Positions 25,897 through 35,378 of a stretch of 64,000 nt of DNA are shown here, in pieces. This DNA is from DATKEJ01 sp963768715. GTDB lineage: Bacteria; Bacteroidota; Rhodothermia; Rhodothermales; DATKEJ01. Within the stretch, counting starts at the first letter, position 1; the number at the start of each line of letters is the position of its first letter. A program made the translations under genes and the position numbers. The DNA is taken from NCBI GenBank assembly GCA_963768715.1, contig CAVYJC010000003.1, positions 444,504 to 508,503 on the forward strand, written 5' to 3'. The notes under the pieces were generated by a model. That model worked only from the letters and a program-made list of their open reading frames with translations. It had not been told where the DNA came from and made no database searches.

Positions 25897-28155
25897 ATGG
25901 CTGAGATTACACTACCGATTCAGGACGCCGACGTGGCCGGTCCATTTGGTTACCAGGCGCGAATCGACCGCCTGCGAGCCACGAAAATGGCTCACACGCG
26001 CGAAAAATGGGACGTCATCGGAGCGATGGACTTCGACGACCACTCCATCGTTCTGCCCCCGGAGGGTCACCGGAAGATCGTGCAGGTAATCGGCGGACCA
26101 GGAATCCTCATCACGGACGTACTCTTCACCGACTTCACACCGAAGAGCAATCACCCGAGCGGAGGCTTCTTCGGTGCGCGGATCTGTGGAGAAAACTTTC
26201 GTTCGCTCCTTGAGCTGCATCCCGTCTACATCGATCCCGACAGCTCACTCGCCGGCGCCTACATGGCCAATTTTCTGTCGTACCGCGAACCGCCGTGGAA
26301 TCCCGATTTCGAACCTTCGCATTTGAAGAAGGAGCAGGAGTTGTATGGACTCCAACCGGGAATTGGCGCCGTGCAACACTTCTGTCAGGATATGACGATC
26401 GGTTTGACACTGGGTTGGGGCGGCATCCTTGACAAGATCAGACATTACCGGCAGATCAATACCGACGACGAGGCGCAGGAGCTCTATGACGGGCTGGAGC
26501 ACGTCGTTCGGGGCTTCCAGTACTGGATTGGAAAGCACGCGGATGCCGCACGGGAAATGGCGTCCAAGGAGGAAGATCCCGACGTCCGTCAGAATCTCCT
26601 CGAGATTGCCGACATGAACACCTGGCTTGTCGTAGAGCCGCCGCGCACCTTCCGGGAAGCCTGCCAGTGGATGTGCTGGTATCAGATGGCCGGCAAGATG
26701 TACAACATGGGCGGTTCGCTTGGCAGAATCGACCAGTTCCTCTATCCGTTCTACCGGAGGGACAAAGAGGAGGGCAAGCTCACCGACGAGGAAGCGACAT
26801 TTCATCTGGCCTGCCATTTCCTCATGGACACAAGCTATACGCAGCTCGGTGGGCCGGGTGCCGACGGCTCCGATCTTACGAACGAACTCTCGTTTCTCGT
26901 TCTCGAGGCGGCGCACAAGCTGAAGATTCCTGTCAACACGGGCGTAAGCGTCGGCGAGAACGTCGATCCCGCGCTGCTGCGCTGCGGCCTCGACATCATG
27001 TTTGCCGACAAGACGGGCATTCCCAAGTTCCTTGGCGTGGAACAGACGGCAGCGGGATTTGCCCGGAACGGCTACCCGATCGAGCTCGGACGCGAGCGTG
27101 CCTATGCCGGCTGCCACTGGTGCGCGATACCGGGTCGCGAATACACAGTCAACGACTGCGTGAAGATCAATCTTGTCGCCGTGTTCGACGTAGCCTTTCG
27201 CGACATGATGTCGCATCCGTCGATTGAGCCGGACATGGACGTACTCTGGGACCTTTTCAAAGAGCATCTGCGGAGGGCAGTTGAGGTCATCGCCATGGGC
27301 CTCGACTTCCACATCGAGCACATGTACCGGGTATTCCCTGAACTGCATCTCGATCTACTCTGTCACGGACCCATTGAGCGCGGGCGCGACGCCTCGCACG
27401 GCGGTGTCGAGTTTTATAATCTGTGCGTCGACGGCGCGGGACTTGCGACCGTCGCGAATTCCTTCGCCGCTCTCAATAATCGTGTCAAGGACGAGGGCCG
27501 ATTCAGCTGGAGCGAAGTGCTGGATTGGCTTGATTCGAACTGGGCTGGACCGGACGGTGAGCACGCCAGACTCATGATGAAACGCGTCCCGCAATTCGGC
27601 CACGGCGGTACAAAGGCCGACTCCTATGCAAGGCGCGTATCCGGTGTATTCACGGACCTCGTCAAGGAGAAACCCACACCTGCCGGTTTCAACATGATAC
27701 CGGGCCTCTTCTCATGGGCGGCGCAGATCGTCCTGGGCAGCAAGGTCGGGGCGACGCCGAACGGTCGTCGCAAGGGTGACCCCATTTCTCACGGACCAAA
27801 CCCGGAGCCTGGATTCCGAAAGGACGGGGCACCCACGGCGCTCGCCCTGGCGGTAGCTGACGTGCAATCCGGATTCGGCAACACGGCGCCTATGCAGATC
27901 GAGCTGGACCCGGGCATCTCGCGCAGCCCGGACGACATTGAGAAGGTCGCTCAACTGATAGAAACGCATTTCGAGCTCGGCGGCACGCAGATCAACATGA
28001 ACATTCTCGACAAGGAGCGAATCCTGGAGGCACACAGGCATCCATCGCGCTTTCCCGATCTCATCGTGCGTGTGACGGGCTTCAGCGCCTATTTCGCCAG
28101 TCTCTCGCCGGAGATGCGACAGACGGTCGTTGACCGCATACTCGAGTCCGGCTGA
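25897..28155 (+). CDS. glycyl-radical enzyme of unassigned subfamily
   Basis: 752 residues, PFL/PFL-like superfamily. The C-terminal glycyl-radical loop is RVTGFSAYFASL with Gly728. The active-site loop reads YAGCHWCAIPGREYTVNDCV with Cys406 and Cys409; dehydratase and decarboxylase subfamilies carry a GCVEP-like motif whose Glu acts as base, and PFL has adjacent cysteines, so neither pattern applies. The reaction therefore cannot be named. The neighbours (activase before it, UroD-like protein and ABC importer after it) suggest breakdown of an imported small molecule under anoxia. Gap of 18 bases to the next gene. ATG 25897 has a GAAGAAG upstream. Confidence 0.85.
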   Translation: MAEITLPIQDADVAGPFGYQARIDRLRATKMAHTREKWDVIGAMDFDDHSIVLPPEGHRKIVQVIGGPGILITDVLFTDFTPKSNHPSGGFFGARICGENFRSLLELHPVYIDPDSSLAGAYMANFLSYREPPWNPDFEPSHLKKEQELYGLQPGIGAVQHFCQDMTIGLTLGWGGILDKIRHYRQINTDDEAQELYDGLEHVVRGFQYWIGKHADAAREMASKEEDPDVRQNLLEIADMNTWLVVEPPRTFREACQWMCWYQMAGKMYNMGGSLGRIDQFLYPFYRRDKEEGKLTDEEATFHLACHFLMDTSYTQLGGPGADGSDLTNELSFLVLEAAHKLKIPVNTGVSVGENVDPALLRCGLDIMFADKTGIPKFLGVEQTAAGFARNGYPIELGRERAYAGCHWCAIPGREYTVNDCVKINLVAVFDVAFRDMMSHPSIEPDMDVLWDLFKEHLRRAVEVIAMGLDFHIEHMYRVFPELHLDLLCHGPIERGRDASHGGVEFYNLCVDGAGLATVANSFAALNNRVKDEGRFSWSEVLDWLDSNWAGPDGEHARLMMKRVPQFGHGGTKADSYARRVSGVFTDLVKEKPTPAGFNMIPGLFSWAAQIVLGSKVGATPNGRRKGDPISHGPNPEPGFRKDGAPTALALAVADVQSGFGNTAPMQIELDPGISRSPDDIEKVAQLIETHFELGGTQINMNILDKERILEAHRHPSRFPDLIVRVTGFSAYFASLSPEMRQTVVDRILESG

Positions 28156-28173
28156 GATGCGAGTGACCTCCCT

Positions 28174-29268
28174 ATGAACATGACACCCAGAGATCGCTTC
28201 CTGTCGTTTGTGCGCGACCATAGGTCTTCGCGCCCGGTTTGCTCGCCCTTCCTTCCACATCCATCGGTGGTCGGGGCGACGCTCGACTATGTCGGAATTC
28301 CATCGACGGGCGATGACATCTGCAACGAAGTCGCACTGGCAAGCCACTTGCGGTACGAGCCCATGTTCATGGCCGATCTGACGGGGCTCATCTTCGGCTG
28401 GGTCGACGATCCCACGCGATCCGACGAGACATGGGAGGTTGCCACAATCGAGACGTCAATTGGGGAATGGGTCCGGCGCAGGCGGCGCGGCCACGATCAA
28501 TGGAACGACGAGGCCGGTTGTCCGATCGTCACTGAGGCCGACCATCGCTACTTCGCGGCCGTCTGCGAGCAGGTCGCCGATCACGAGGCAGCGATTCGTG
28601 CCTACTATCGGGACTTTCGCCGGCGGGTCGGTGACGGCGGCGTCATCGTTCTGGGCCATCCTCATCCTTCCTGGCTTGCATATCAGATCAGTCCGTCGAT
28701 GATCTTCTATCATTGGCACGATTTCCCCGTGACCTTCGTCAGGAGTATGGAGGCACTCTTCGAAGCCTCAACCTATGTGATGGATATCGCGCTCGACGCC
28801 GGCGTCGATTTCATGAGCGACTCGAGCTACGGGCTGGAAATGACCTCGCCGGCACTCTTTGAAGAGATGGATCTTCCGTACATACAACGTTTCGCGGCGT
28901 GGACGCACGACCGCGGCGGACTGTTCTGGTACCACAATTGTGGCTTCACCCGCAAGCTGATCATGGATGGGACGTTCAACCGGCTGGGGACCGACCTGAT
29001 CGAGACAATTGCTCCGCCCCCGGAAGGCGACAACGACCTTGCCGAGTCCCGCCGATTCGTCGATCCGGCCATCTGCACAAAAGGGAACCTGAATCTGGGC
29101 CTGCTCCGTGACGGAACCCCTGATGAGATCGCCAGAAGCACTCGAACAATGGTAGAGGCCGTGCGGGGACAGCGTCACGTCTACTCGACTGCCGACGGCG
29201 TTCTCAAAGGGACCCCTCCACAGAACTACATTGCTTTCATCGAGACCGTAGCGGCACTGACCGAATGA
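28174..29268 (+). CDS. UroD-superfamily protein, methyltransferase-like
   Basis: 364 residues resembling uroporphyrinogen decarboxylase-fold proteins of the MtaA/CmuA type (COG0407). A zinc-site pattern is visible: His254-Asn-Cys256-Gly (YHNCGFTRKL) and Cys301 in AICTKGNLNLGLL. True UroD enzymes lack this Zn set, so transfer of a methyl group (for example from or to a corrinoid) is more likely than haem synthesis, but no corrinoid protein is encoded here. Stop overlaps the next start by four bases, so it is translated with the importer. Exact reaction unknown. Confidence 0.75.
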   Translation: MNMTPRDRFLSFVRDHRSSRPVCSPFLPHPSVVGATLDYVGIPSTGDDICNEVALASHLRYEPMFMADLTGLIFGWVDDPTRSDETWEVATIETSIGEWVRRRRRGHDQWNDEAGCPIVTEADHRYFAAVCEQVADHEAAIRAYYRDFRRRVGDGGVIVLGHPHPSWLAYQISPSMIFYHWHDFPVTFVRSMEALFEASTYVMDIALDAGVDFMSDSSYGLEMTSPALFEEMDLPYIQRFAAWTHDRGGLFWYHNCGFTRKLIMDGTFNRLGTDLIETIAPPPEGDNDLAESRRFVDPAICTKGNLNLGLLRDGTPDEIARSTRTMVEAVRGQRHVYSTADGVLKGTPPQNYIAFIETVAALTE

Positions 29269-30548
29269 AACTGAAACTGTTGATCATTGCGCTGGCAACG
29301 ACACTTGCCCTTTCGTGCGGGCCGAAGGACCAATCAATGCGTGTCGAATTCTGGAATTTCGGCGGGACGCAGGTGTTCATGGAATGGATCCGAGTTCAGG
29401 TCGACTCTTTCAACACGATCCATCCCGAGATACGGATCGTCAGGAGCCAGAAGAGCTGGAATATGATCCGCGAGCTGCTCTACACAAACTTCAGCGCAGG
29501 CAAGGGTCCCGATGTGATGACCGGACACGCCAACTATGCGGCCGAGTTCGGTGGCTCGGGATATTTCAAGCCGCTCGACGAATTCTCCGATTTTGAAGCG
29601 GTCAAGAGCCGATTCCTGCCGAACATCATGGAGTCGACACGCTACGAAGGGCACTACTACGGGATTCCGTTCAGTGCCCTCGCGTTCGTACTGGTGCTGA
29701 ACAAGGACCTATTCGACGCCGAGGGCATCGAGCCCCCGAAGACCTGGTCGCAATTCCGGGAAGCGGCTCGACGACTTACCAAAGATCTGGATGGGGACGG
29801 CTCGATCGATCAATGGGGCCTGGTGCTGCTGGGCGGCGACAAAGGAGGATTCACATACCGTCTGACGCCGTTCATCTTCAAGGCGGGCGGCGAGATTCTC
29901 TCCGAGGATCTCGAGCATGCGGTCTTCGACTCTCCGGAGGCGGTTTCGGCGGTTCAGCTTTTCGCCGACATGTACCAGAAGGATCATTCCATTACACCCG
30001 GATTCCTCGCCTATACCCTGTCTGAGATCAACGATCTATTCTGCAGCAACAGAGTCGCCATGAGCATCGAGGGACCGTGGTTTCGGGGCATGGTGGACGA
30101 AAAACGTCCAGGGAAGGAATTCTATACGGTGCCGGTCCCGGTGCCGGATCATCTCCTCGACACCTACGAAACGGCGCCCACGCTTCAGGACATGGTTATG
30201 TTTTCTATCAACGCCAAGTCCGAACATCCGGAAGCCGCCTGGAAGTTCATCAAGTACGTGCGGAGCGACAAAGCGGACATGGAGTGGGTAGCGAAGAGCA
30301 TGGGTGGATTGCCGACCACCGAGGCAGCGTTGGACGATCCGGCCGCAGCCGAGCGCATCGACGGCTTTTCGGTGTTTTTCCATGAGCTCGAGCACGCCCG
30401 TCCCATGCCCCCGCACCCGAAGATGGACGCCATCGCTCGGAACGTGATCGCACCCTACGGTGAGAAAGCCATCGTGGGTGAAATGACGCCGAACGAGGCC
30501 ATGGATCGGGCCGTCACGGAGGCCGACGATCTCTTGAAAGAGGATTAA
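29265..30548 (+). CDS. ABC importer solute-binding lipoprotein (family 1)
   Basis: 427 residues with lipobox LALSC (Cys18) after MKLKLLIIALATTLA, and the bi-lobed family 1 fold: VEFWNFGGTQVFMEWIRVQV, GKGPDVMTGHANYAAEFGGS, YYGIPFSALAFVLVLNKDLF, GPWFRGMVDEKRPGKEFYTV. Such proteins bind sugars, polyols or glycerol-phosphate-like ligands outside the membrane. Followed directly by two permeases (one-base overlap with the first). Ligand is probably the substrate, or precursor of the substrate, of the glycyl-radical enzyme. Confidence 0.88.
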   Translation: MKLKLLIIALATTLALSCGPKDQSMRVEFWNFGGTQVFMEWIRVQVDSFNTIHPEIRIVRSQKSWNMIRELLYTNFSAGKGPDVMTGHANYAAEFGGSGYFKPLDEFSDFEAVKSRFLPNIMESTRYEGHYYGIPFSALAFVLVLNKDLFDAEGIEPPKTWSQFREAARRLTKDLDGDGSIDQWGLVLLGGDKGGFTYRLTPFIFKAGGEILSEDLEHAVFDSPEAVSAVQLFADMYQKDHSITPGFLAYTLSEINDLFCSNRVAMSIEGPWFRGMVDEKRPGKEFYTVPVPVPDHLLDTYETAPTLQDMVMFSINAKSEHPEAAWKFIKYVRSDKADMEWVAKSMGGLPTTEAALDDPAAAERIDGFSVFFHELEHARPMPPHPKMDAIARNVIAPYGEKAIVGEMTPNEAMDRAVTEADDLLKED

Positions 30549-31417
30549 TGGCACGGTCCACTCCGTATCTCCTTCTGCTTCCAGCTCTGGCGCTGACGGC
30601 GCTCATTCTGGCATTCCCGCTCTTGCAGAACGTGCTGAACAGCGTGCAGGATCTGAGCATGACTTCGGAGGCGGGTACGTGGAATGGGCTCGGGAACTAC
30701 GCGAAGATCTTCGATGACGACGTCTTCTGGCTTTCTGCCCGCAACACCTTCTTCTATGCGCTGCTCGGTACGCTGCTTTCACTGGCGATCGGACTTGCGT
30801 TCGCGGTGCTGCTCAACCTGAAGGTGGGAAGATTCGGCGGCATCGCAGAGGTTCTCTATACCATTCCGTGGGTTGTTTCTCCGGTCGTTGCCGGTTTTGC
30901 CTGGAAATGGATGCTCAACGACCATTTCGGGATCGTCAACTACTGGCTCCAGAAGATCGGGCTCATTGATGACGGCATAACCTGGCTTGGAAATCCTCAA
31001 ACGGCGCTCGGCTGCGTCATCGTGGCGCGTGTCTGGCAGTTCTATCCGTTCGCCATGGTGATGTTTTTGGCGGCACTTCAGTCCATCCCACCCGCGCAGT
31101 ACGAGGCGGCAGACGTTGACGGGGCATCGATATGGCAGCGGTTCCGATTCGTCACGCTGCCGAACCTGGCCGCCGTAACGAGCATCCTCATCCCGTTGGG
31201 GATGATCTGGAGTTTCAACGACTTCAATATGGTCTTCGTCATGACCCGTGGTGGTCCGATCAACGCGTCGATGGTGCTGCCCGTCCTCGTGCGCGAGTAC
31301 GCCTTCGTCGAGTTCGACCTTGGCAAGAGTTCGGCACTCTCGATCGTCATCTTCGTGGTATTGGTCGCGCTCTCACTCGCCTACCTGAGGATTGTCAGGA
31401 GGAGAGACGAGGCATGA
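30548..31417 (+). CDS. ABC importer permease, MalF/UgpA type
   Basis: 289 residues, six membrane helices (first at residues 6-24), and the EAA loop YEAADVDGASIWQRFRFVTL that contacts the ATPase. Overlaps the binding-protein gene and the next permease (ATGA). No ATPase gene is in the operon, so a shared MsmX/UgpC-type ATPase encoded elsewhere is likely, as is common for CUT1 importers. Confidence 0.9.
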   Translation: MARSTPYLLLLPALALTALILAFPLLQNVLNSVQDLSMTSEAGTWNGLGNYAKIFDDDVFWLSARNTFFYALLGTLLSLAIGLAFAVLLNLKVGRFGGIAEVLYTIPWVVSPVVAGFAWKWMLNDHFGIVNYWLQKIGLIDDGITWLGNPQTALGCVIVARVWQFYPFAMVMFLAALQSIPPAQYEAADVDGASIWQRFRFVTLPNLAAVTSILIPLGMIWSFNDFNMVFVMTRGGPINASMVLPVLVREYAFVEFDLGKSSALSIVIFVVLVALSLAYLRIVRRRDEA

Positions 31418-32226
31418 AGAAGATCATTCTCCGGATGGCTCTCGCCCTGCTCGCCGTACCGGTTCTCCTTCCATTCCTGTGGATGCTCTCCACCTCTTTC
31501 AAGCCGCTCGCGGAGGTCAATCAATATCCCCCGGTCTGGATCGGACCTAACATGACGATCGAGCCCTACGTGGACATGTTTTCCTTCCTGCCGTTCGCCA
31601 CGTACACGCTGAACAGTTTCCTGGTCGCAATCTCGGCAACCGTGCTGACCCTCGTTTTTGGCAGTCTGGCGGGTTTCTCCCTGTCGCGATTTCGATTCAG
31701 GGGCAAGCATCTGCTGCTGATGCTGTTTCTTCTGTCCCAAATGCTGCCCGGCGCCTCGGTTGTAATACCTCTGTTCCAGCTCTTGAGGAAACTGGGGCTG
31801 TACGATTCGCTTGTCGGACTGACCCTGATCCATACGGCGGTTCTTCTGCCGTTCGTAATCTGGCTGCTGTATGGATTCTTCAACACCGTCCCTCGTGAGG
31901 TCGAAGACGCTGCGCTGATCGACGGCTGCTCGCGATTCGGTGCGCTGCGACGCGTGATTCTTCCACTCATACTTCCGGGGCTCGGAGCTACGGCGCTGTT
32001 CGCCTTCTTAGGCTCATGGAATGAGTTCTTCTTCGCGCTGCTGCTTACAACCTCCGACACGGCACGAACCATTCCAGTCGGCATCGGACTTTTCGTCGGC
32101 GAGTACCGCGACGTCTGGAATCAGATGTCGGCGGCCGCTGTGCTCTTCTCGCTCCCACCGCTCGTGCTCTTCATGATGATGCGTCGGACCTTTGTGAAGG
32201 GGCTGGCGGCCGGAGCGATCAGGTAG
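31414..32226 (+). CDS. ABC importer permease, MalG/UgpE type
   Basis: 270 residues from ATG 31414 (MKKIILRMALALLAVPVLLP). Six helices, and the EAA loop VEDAALIDGCSRFGALRRVI. The start is fixed by the ATGA overlap with the previous permease; a longer frame reading from 31132 runs antiparallel in meaning to that gene and is not used. Last gene of the operon; a heptamer-rich gap follows. Confidence 0.9.
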   Translation: MKKIILRMALALLAVPVLLPFLWMLSTSFKPLAEVNQYPPVWIGPNMTIEPYVDMFSFLPFATYTLNSFLVAISATVLTLVFGSLAGFSLSRFRFRGKHLLLMLFLLSQMLPGASVVIPLFQLLRKLGLYDSLVGLTLIHTAVLLPFVIWLLYGFFNTVPREVEDAALIDGCSRFGALRRVILPLILPGLGATALFAFLGSWNEFFFALLLTTSDTARTIPVGIGLFVGEYRDVWNQMSAAAVLFSLPPLVLFMMMRRTFVKGLAAGAIR

Positions 32227-32273
32227 AGAGCGATATGGCACAAGTGTCATCCCGAATCCGATTTCAATCGGCC

Positions 32274-32381
32274 GAGGGATCGCACGATCAACAATCGATC
32301 ATCAGTGATCGCCGATCCGATGATCGGATTGGCGGTTCGCTATTGTCGATCATACGTGGCTAGGATCGTCGTTCGTCGTTC
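32274..32381. repeat. GATC-rich 7/8-base array and GTCGTTC pair
   Basis: ATC trinucleotides end at 32281, 32289, 32296, 32303, 32310, 32317 and 32325, that is with spacings 8, 7, 7, 7, 7, 8. Two exact GTCGTTC copies follow at 32368-32381. The 282-base gap holds no other recognisable signal. Confidence 0.65.
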
Positions 32382-32508
32382 ATCCGCTCATAGATGACCG
32401 GGCCCTACCCCCGTAGCAGTTTTCCCGGCAGAATCTCCTGAGGTTGCCCGTCATCGACGCGAGACTCCCATCCGTATTGTTGTACTTGGATAAACGTACG
32501 GGAAGACC

Positions 32509-32913
32509 ATGGCCACTCTCACTCGGACTGCCAAGAGCAGGCGCACGAAATCGAAGCCGGCGATTCATCGCACGAGCAGGGGTACATCACTTCTTTTCCT
32601 GGAGGAAAGCCCAACAGCCCTATCCAGATCCACCAGCCTCGACACCATCGCTGAACACATTCCTCAACGCGTACGCCTCGTTCCGCGCTCCGCCCCGCGG
32701 CGACTCGCGAGAATCGGCATCGAACTGCCTGAAGGAACGGTCGTCCGGCTGATGGCACTGGACGACCAGAACGTCATCGTGGACACGGTGGTCGACGGAT
32801 GGCTCCCGGCGGGTACCCACGAACTCGCCGATCTGTGCCTTCCGAACGGGGCCTACAAACTGCGTCTGGAAACCCCGACTACCTGGTGCATAGCAGGTAT
32901 CATGATCGGTTAG
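32509..32913 (+). CDS. small protein resembling a stand-alone FlgD-Ig/T9SS tail fold
   Basis: 134 residues, basic N-terminus without signal peptide (MATLTRTAKSRRTKSKPAIH). The C-terminal half, RIGIELPEGTVVRLMALDDQ, NVIVDTVVDGWLPAGTHELA and LPNGAYKLRLETP, follows the strand order of FlgD Ig-like/T9SS sorting domains ('v.v.d..G..v.tl..g.l.aG.h...d...l.nG.Y...l'). As a separate short protein this is unusual. The frame converges with and overlaps the minus-strand symporter gene by four bases. Function unknown; the resemblance is by eye only. Confidence 0.5.
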   Translation: MATLTRTAKSRRTKSKPAIHRTSRGTSLLFLEESPTALSRSTSLDTIAEHIPQRVRLVPRSAPRRLARIGIELPEGTVVRLMALDDQNVIVDTVVDGWLPAGTHELADLCLPNGAYKLRLETPTTWCIAGIMIG

Positions 32914-35378
32914 TGCGCCCTGTCGGCCTTGAAGACCGTAAGCCCTCGAAGTCGATCCGGCTGAGCCGGAAAGAAGAGGCTCACGAGATAGCCGACTATG
33001 ATGCACGTAAAGATCGCGATGCCGACGTAGAGCAGGACGTGGATGTGTGTGAAGGCTCGAGTAGCCAGTGCCGCCAGGATACTCGCAAAGATTCCTGCCA
33101 GCGCACCCTGCCAGTTCGCACGCCTCGTGAACATTCCAAGCGCGTAAACGCCGCCGAATCCTCCTCCTAGAAGGCCGGTCAGCATGATGAACGTGTCGAA
33201 AAGCGACGGCATGCTGTAGCGGCTGAGTATGAGTGCAAACGCAGTTCCGAAGATCCCGGTTGCCACCGTCAGCCATTTGGCAAGCACCAGGGAGGCGTCG
33301 TCGGTCGCATTCTTCTTGAACCGTTTGTAAAAGTCGACCACGATCACTGTCGCCACACTGTTCATGCTGCTGTCGAGCGTCGACATGGATGCGGCAAAGA
33401 GCGCTGCGATGATCAAACCTGTAATGCCGGCCGGCAGTTGGGACGCTATGAAGTACGGAAACGTAGCATCCAGGTTCAGCAGCGGGCTGAGCTGTGCCGG
33501 ATTGACCTTGTAGAATCCGTACAGCGCGGTACCCAACGCGAAGAACATGAAGCTCCCCGGCGCGACGATTGCCGCGAGCGTCCACACAGAGAAGCCTGCT
33601 TCTTTGTCACTCTTGGTCGACAGCACGCGCTGGACCATCACCTGATCTCTGGGCCACGTAATCATGTCGGCAGAGGCAGCGATCAGGAACAGCCAAACGG
33701 ACGGGATGGTGAGGTCAAATCTGAAATCGAACACACGTGTTTTGTGGTCCGCCGCTACGACTTTCATCAGGCCGGACAAACCTCCGTCGATTGACGTTAC
33801 GATAATGCCCAGGCAGAGCAATGCTCCTCCGAATAGGACAATCACCTGCACGACGTCGGTCCAGATGACTGCCTTGATGCCGCCCAGCGCAGTGTACAGC
33901 GTCGCGATGACTCCCATGATCAGGATACTCGGAACAACGTCGACACCGGTTACAGCAGACAGCGCCAGGGCAGGCAGGAAGAGCACGACGCTCATTCTTG
34001 CGCCTAGTTGGTAGACGACATTGAGTACGCTACCCATCAGCCTCACGGCGACATGGAAGCGCATCTCGAGGTACTCATATGTCGACGTGATATTCAGGCG
34101 CCGGATCAGTGGAACAATGATCATCGCCACTGGGATAATGGCTAGGAATCCCACAACGTTCTGCGCCCAGTAAAGCCAGTCGGTCGCGTATGACTTTGCC
34201 GGGATGGCCATGAAGCTGACGGCGCTCGTACCGGTAGCGTAAAGGCTGAATCCAACGGCCCACCAGGGCATGCGACGACCGCCCACGAAGAAGTCGTCGG
34301 TTCCTTCCTCGCGTCGCGAGAAATAGAGACCGATGAGGATCATGGCAAGCAGATAAATTCCGACGACCGTGTAATCGAGCCAGTTAAAGTGACCCTTGGC
34401 GACAACCACTTCTGCCTGGCCGACTCGACTGACCGGCGCACCCTCCGCACGGCGAGCCATCAAAATCTTGGACCCAGCCGGCGTAGCGGTAAGATTCTCT
34501 GCCGTCTCCTCCCAGTGTCCAATGTCGGCCCACGTATCAGTGATCGTGCTATACGAGTAGATGGTCATCTTTTCCGAGGCGGTGCTGTCGGACCCGATCA
34601 GTGAGGGGCTCAGGAAGGCGATGTGAGCCTGCCCGAGGGCGATGGCCGCGACGACGTCAATGGGCGCCTGCGGCCCCTTCCGCTCGACCCAGCCCTCCGA
34701 CGCGGTATATCTCACCAGACGAAATCCTGTCTCCGCATCTCGCGCGAAAGCCAGAAAGAGTCCTTCATTTTGAAATGCCAGCGTCAGTGTGCCCATGCCA
34801 GATACGGGGACCGGCGGCAGGGGTGTCCACGCGGGCCCCGACTCCGAGGCAAGGTCCATGGTAAAGAGCTGTACGGAATCGCCTCCGTCCGGCTCCTCCA
34901 CGAGACCGCCGATCGTGACCGTCTCCCCGTTTGCCGTTCCCGAAGGCCGAGCCACGGCAATCGGAACAGCTGGCAAGTCCCTCGCGACGATCTGGTCGTC
35001 AAATCTGCTTACGATGGACACCGACGACGACCAACCGGAGGCTTCGCGTCCTCCGGCGATGACGAGCGAACTGCCAACCGTGACCACGGCCGCAGACGGG
35101 TAGAAAGAACCCTCGATCCTGTCCAGACGTCGCCAGTCGGATGCACCCGGGTCGAGCACCCAGGCCTGGTCAGACCACTTGGCGCTGTCAACCGGACCAA
35201 CCCAGCCTCCGATGACGACAGGCCGGCCGTCTACCGAGCCAAGCAGCGGACTACTGACTCCGCTCGGCAGATCGGGAAGGTCTTCGGAAGCGACGCTGAC
35301 CAGATTTTGCGCGCTCAGCGCAGGAGCAAGAGCAAGCGATACGACAAAAAAGAACTTGGAGAGAAGGGCCTTGGTCAT
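32910..35378 (-). CDS. mutarotase-like kelch domain fused to SSS sodium symporter
   Basis: 822 residues. Signal peptide (MTKALLSKFFFVVSLALAPA to LSAQ); residues about 30-325 have kelch-like blades (GRPVVIGGWVGP, SSLVIAGGREASGWSS, ETVTIGGLVEEP), like NanM-type sugar mutarotases; from about residue 334 (WLDYTVVGIYLLAMILIGLY) a full sodium:solute symporter with about 13 helices, including GTDDFFVGGRRMPWWAVGFS-LYATGTSAVSF and AALFAASMSTLDSSMNSVAT. Inference: the periplasmic propeller epimerises or captures a sugar acid (sialic-acid-like) that the symporter then imports with Na+. Substrate unproven. Confidence 0.82.
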   Translation of the reverse strand: MTKALLSKFFFVVSLALAPALSAQNLVSVASEDLPDLPSGVSSPLLGSVDGRPVVIGGWVGPVDSAKWSDQAWVLDPGASDWRRLDRIEGSFYPSAAVVTVGSSLVIAGGREASGWSSSVSIVSRFDDQIVARDLPAVPIAVARPSGTANGETVTIGGLVEEPDGGDSVQLFTMDLASESGPAWTPLPPVPVSGMGTLTLAFQNEGLFLAFARDAETGFRLVRYTASEGWVERKGPQAPIDVVAAIALGQAHIAFLSPSLIGSDSTASEKMTIYSYSTITDTWADIGHWEETAENLTATPAGSKILMARRAEGAPVSRVGQAEVVVAKGHFNWLDYTVVGIYLLAMILIGLYFSRREEGTDDFFVGGRRMPWWAVGFSLYATGTSAVSFMAIPAKSYATDWLYWAQNVVGFLAIIPVAMIIVPLIRRLNITSTYEYLEMRFHVAVRLMGSVLNVVYQLGARMSVVLFLPALALSAVTGVDVVPSILIMGVIATLYTALGGIKAVIWTDVVQVIVLFGGALLCLGIIVTSIDGGLSGLMKVVAADHKTRVFDFRFDLTIPSVWLFLIAASADMITWPRDQVMVQRVLSTKSDKEAGFSVWTLAAIVAPGSFMFFALGTALYGFYKVNPAQLSPLLNLDATFPYFIASQLPAGITGLIIAALFAASMSTLDSSMNSVATVIVVDFYKRFKKNATDDASLVLAKWLTVATGIFGTAFALILSRYSMPSLFDTFIMLTGLLGGGFGGVYALGMFTRRANWQGALAGIFASILAALATRAFTHIHVLLYVGIAIFTCIIVGYLVSLFFPAQPDRLRGLTVFKADRAH

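Noticed and set aside
26245..27348. 367-codon minus-strand frame
   Set aside because: Antisense shadow of the glycyl-radical enzyme, which has full family homology.
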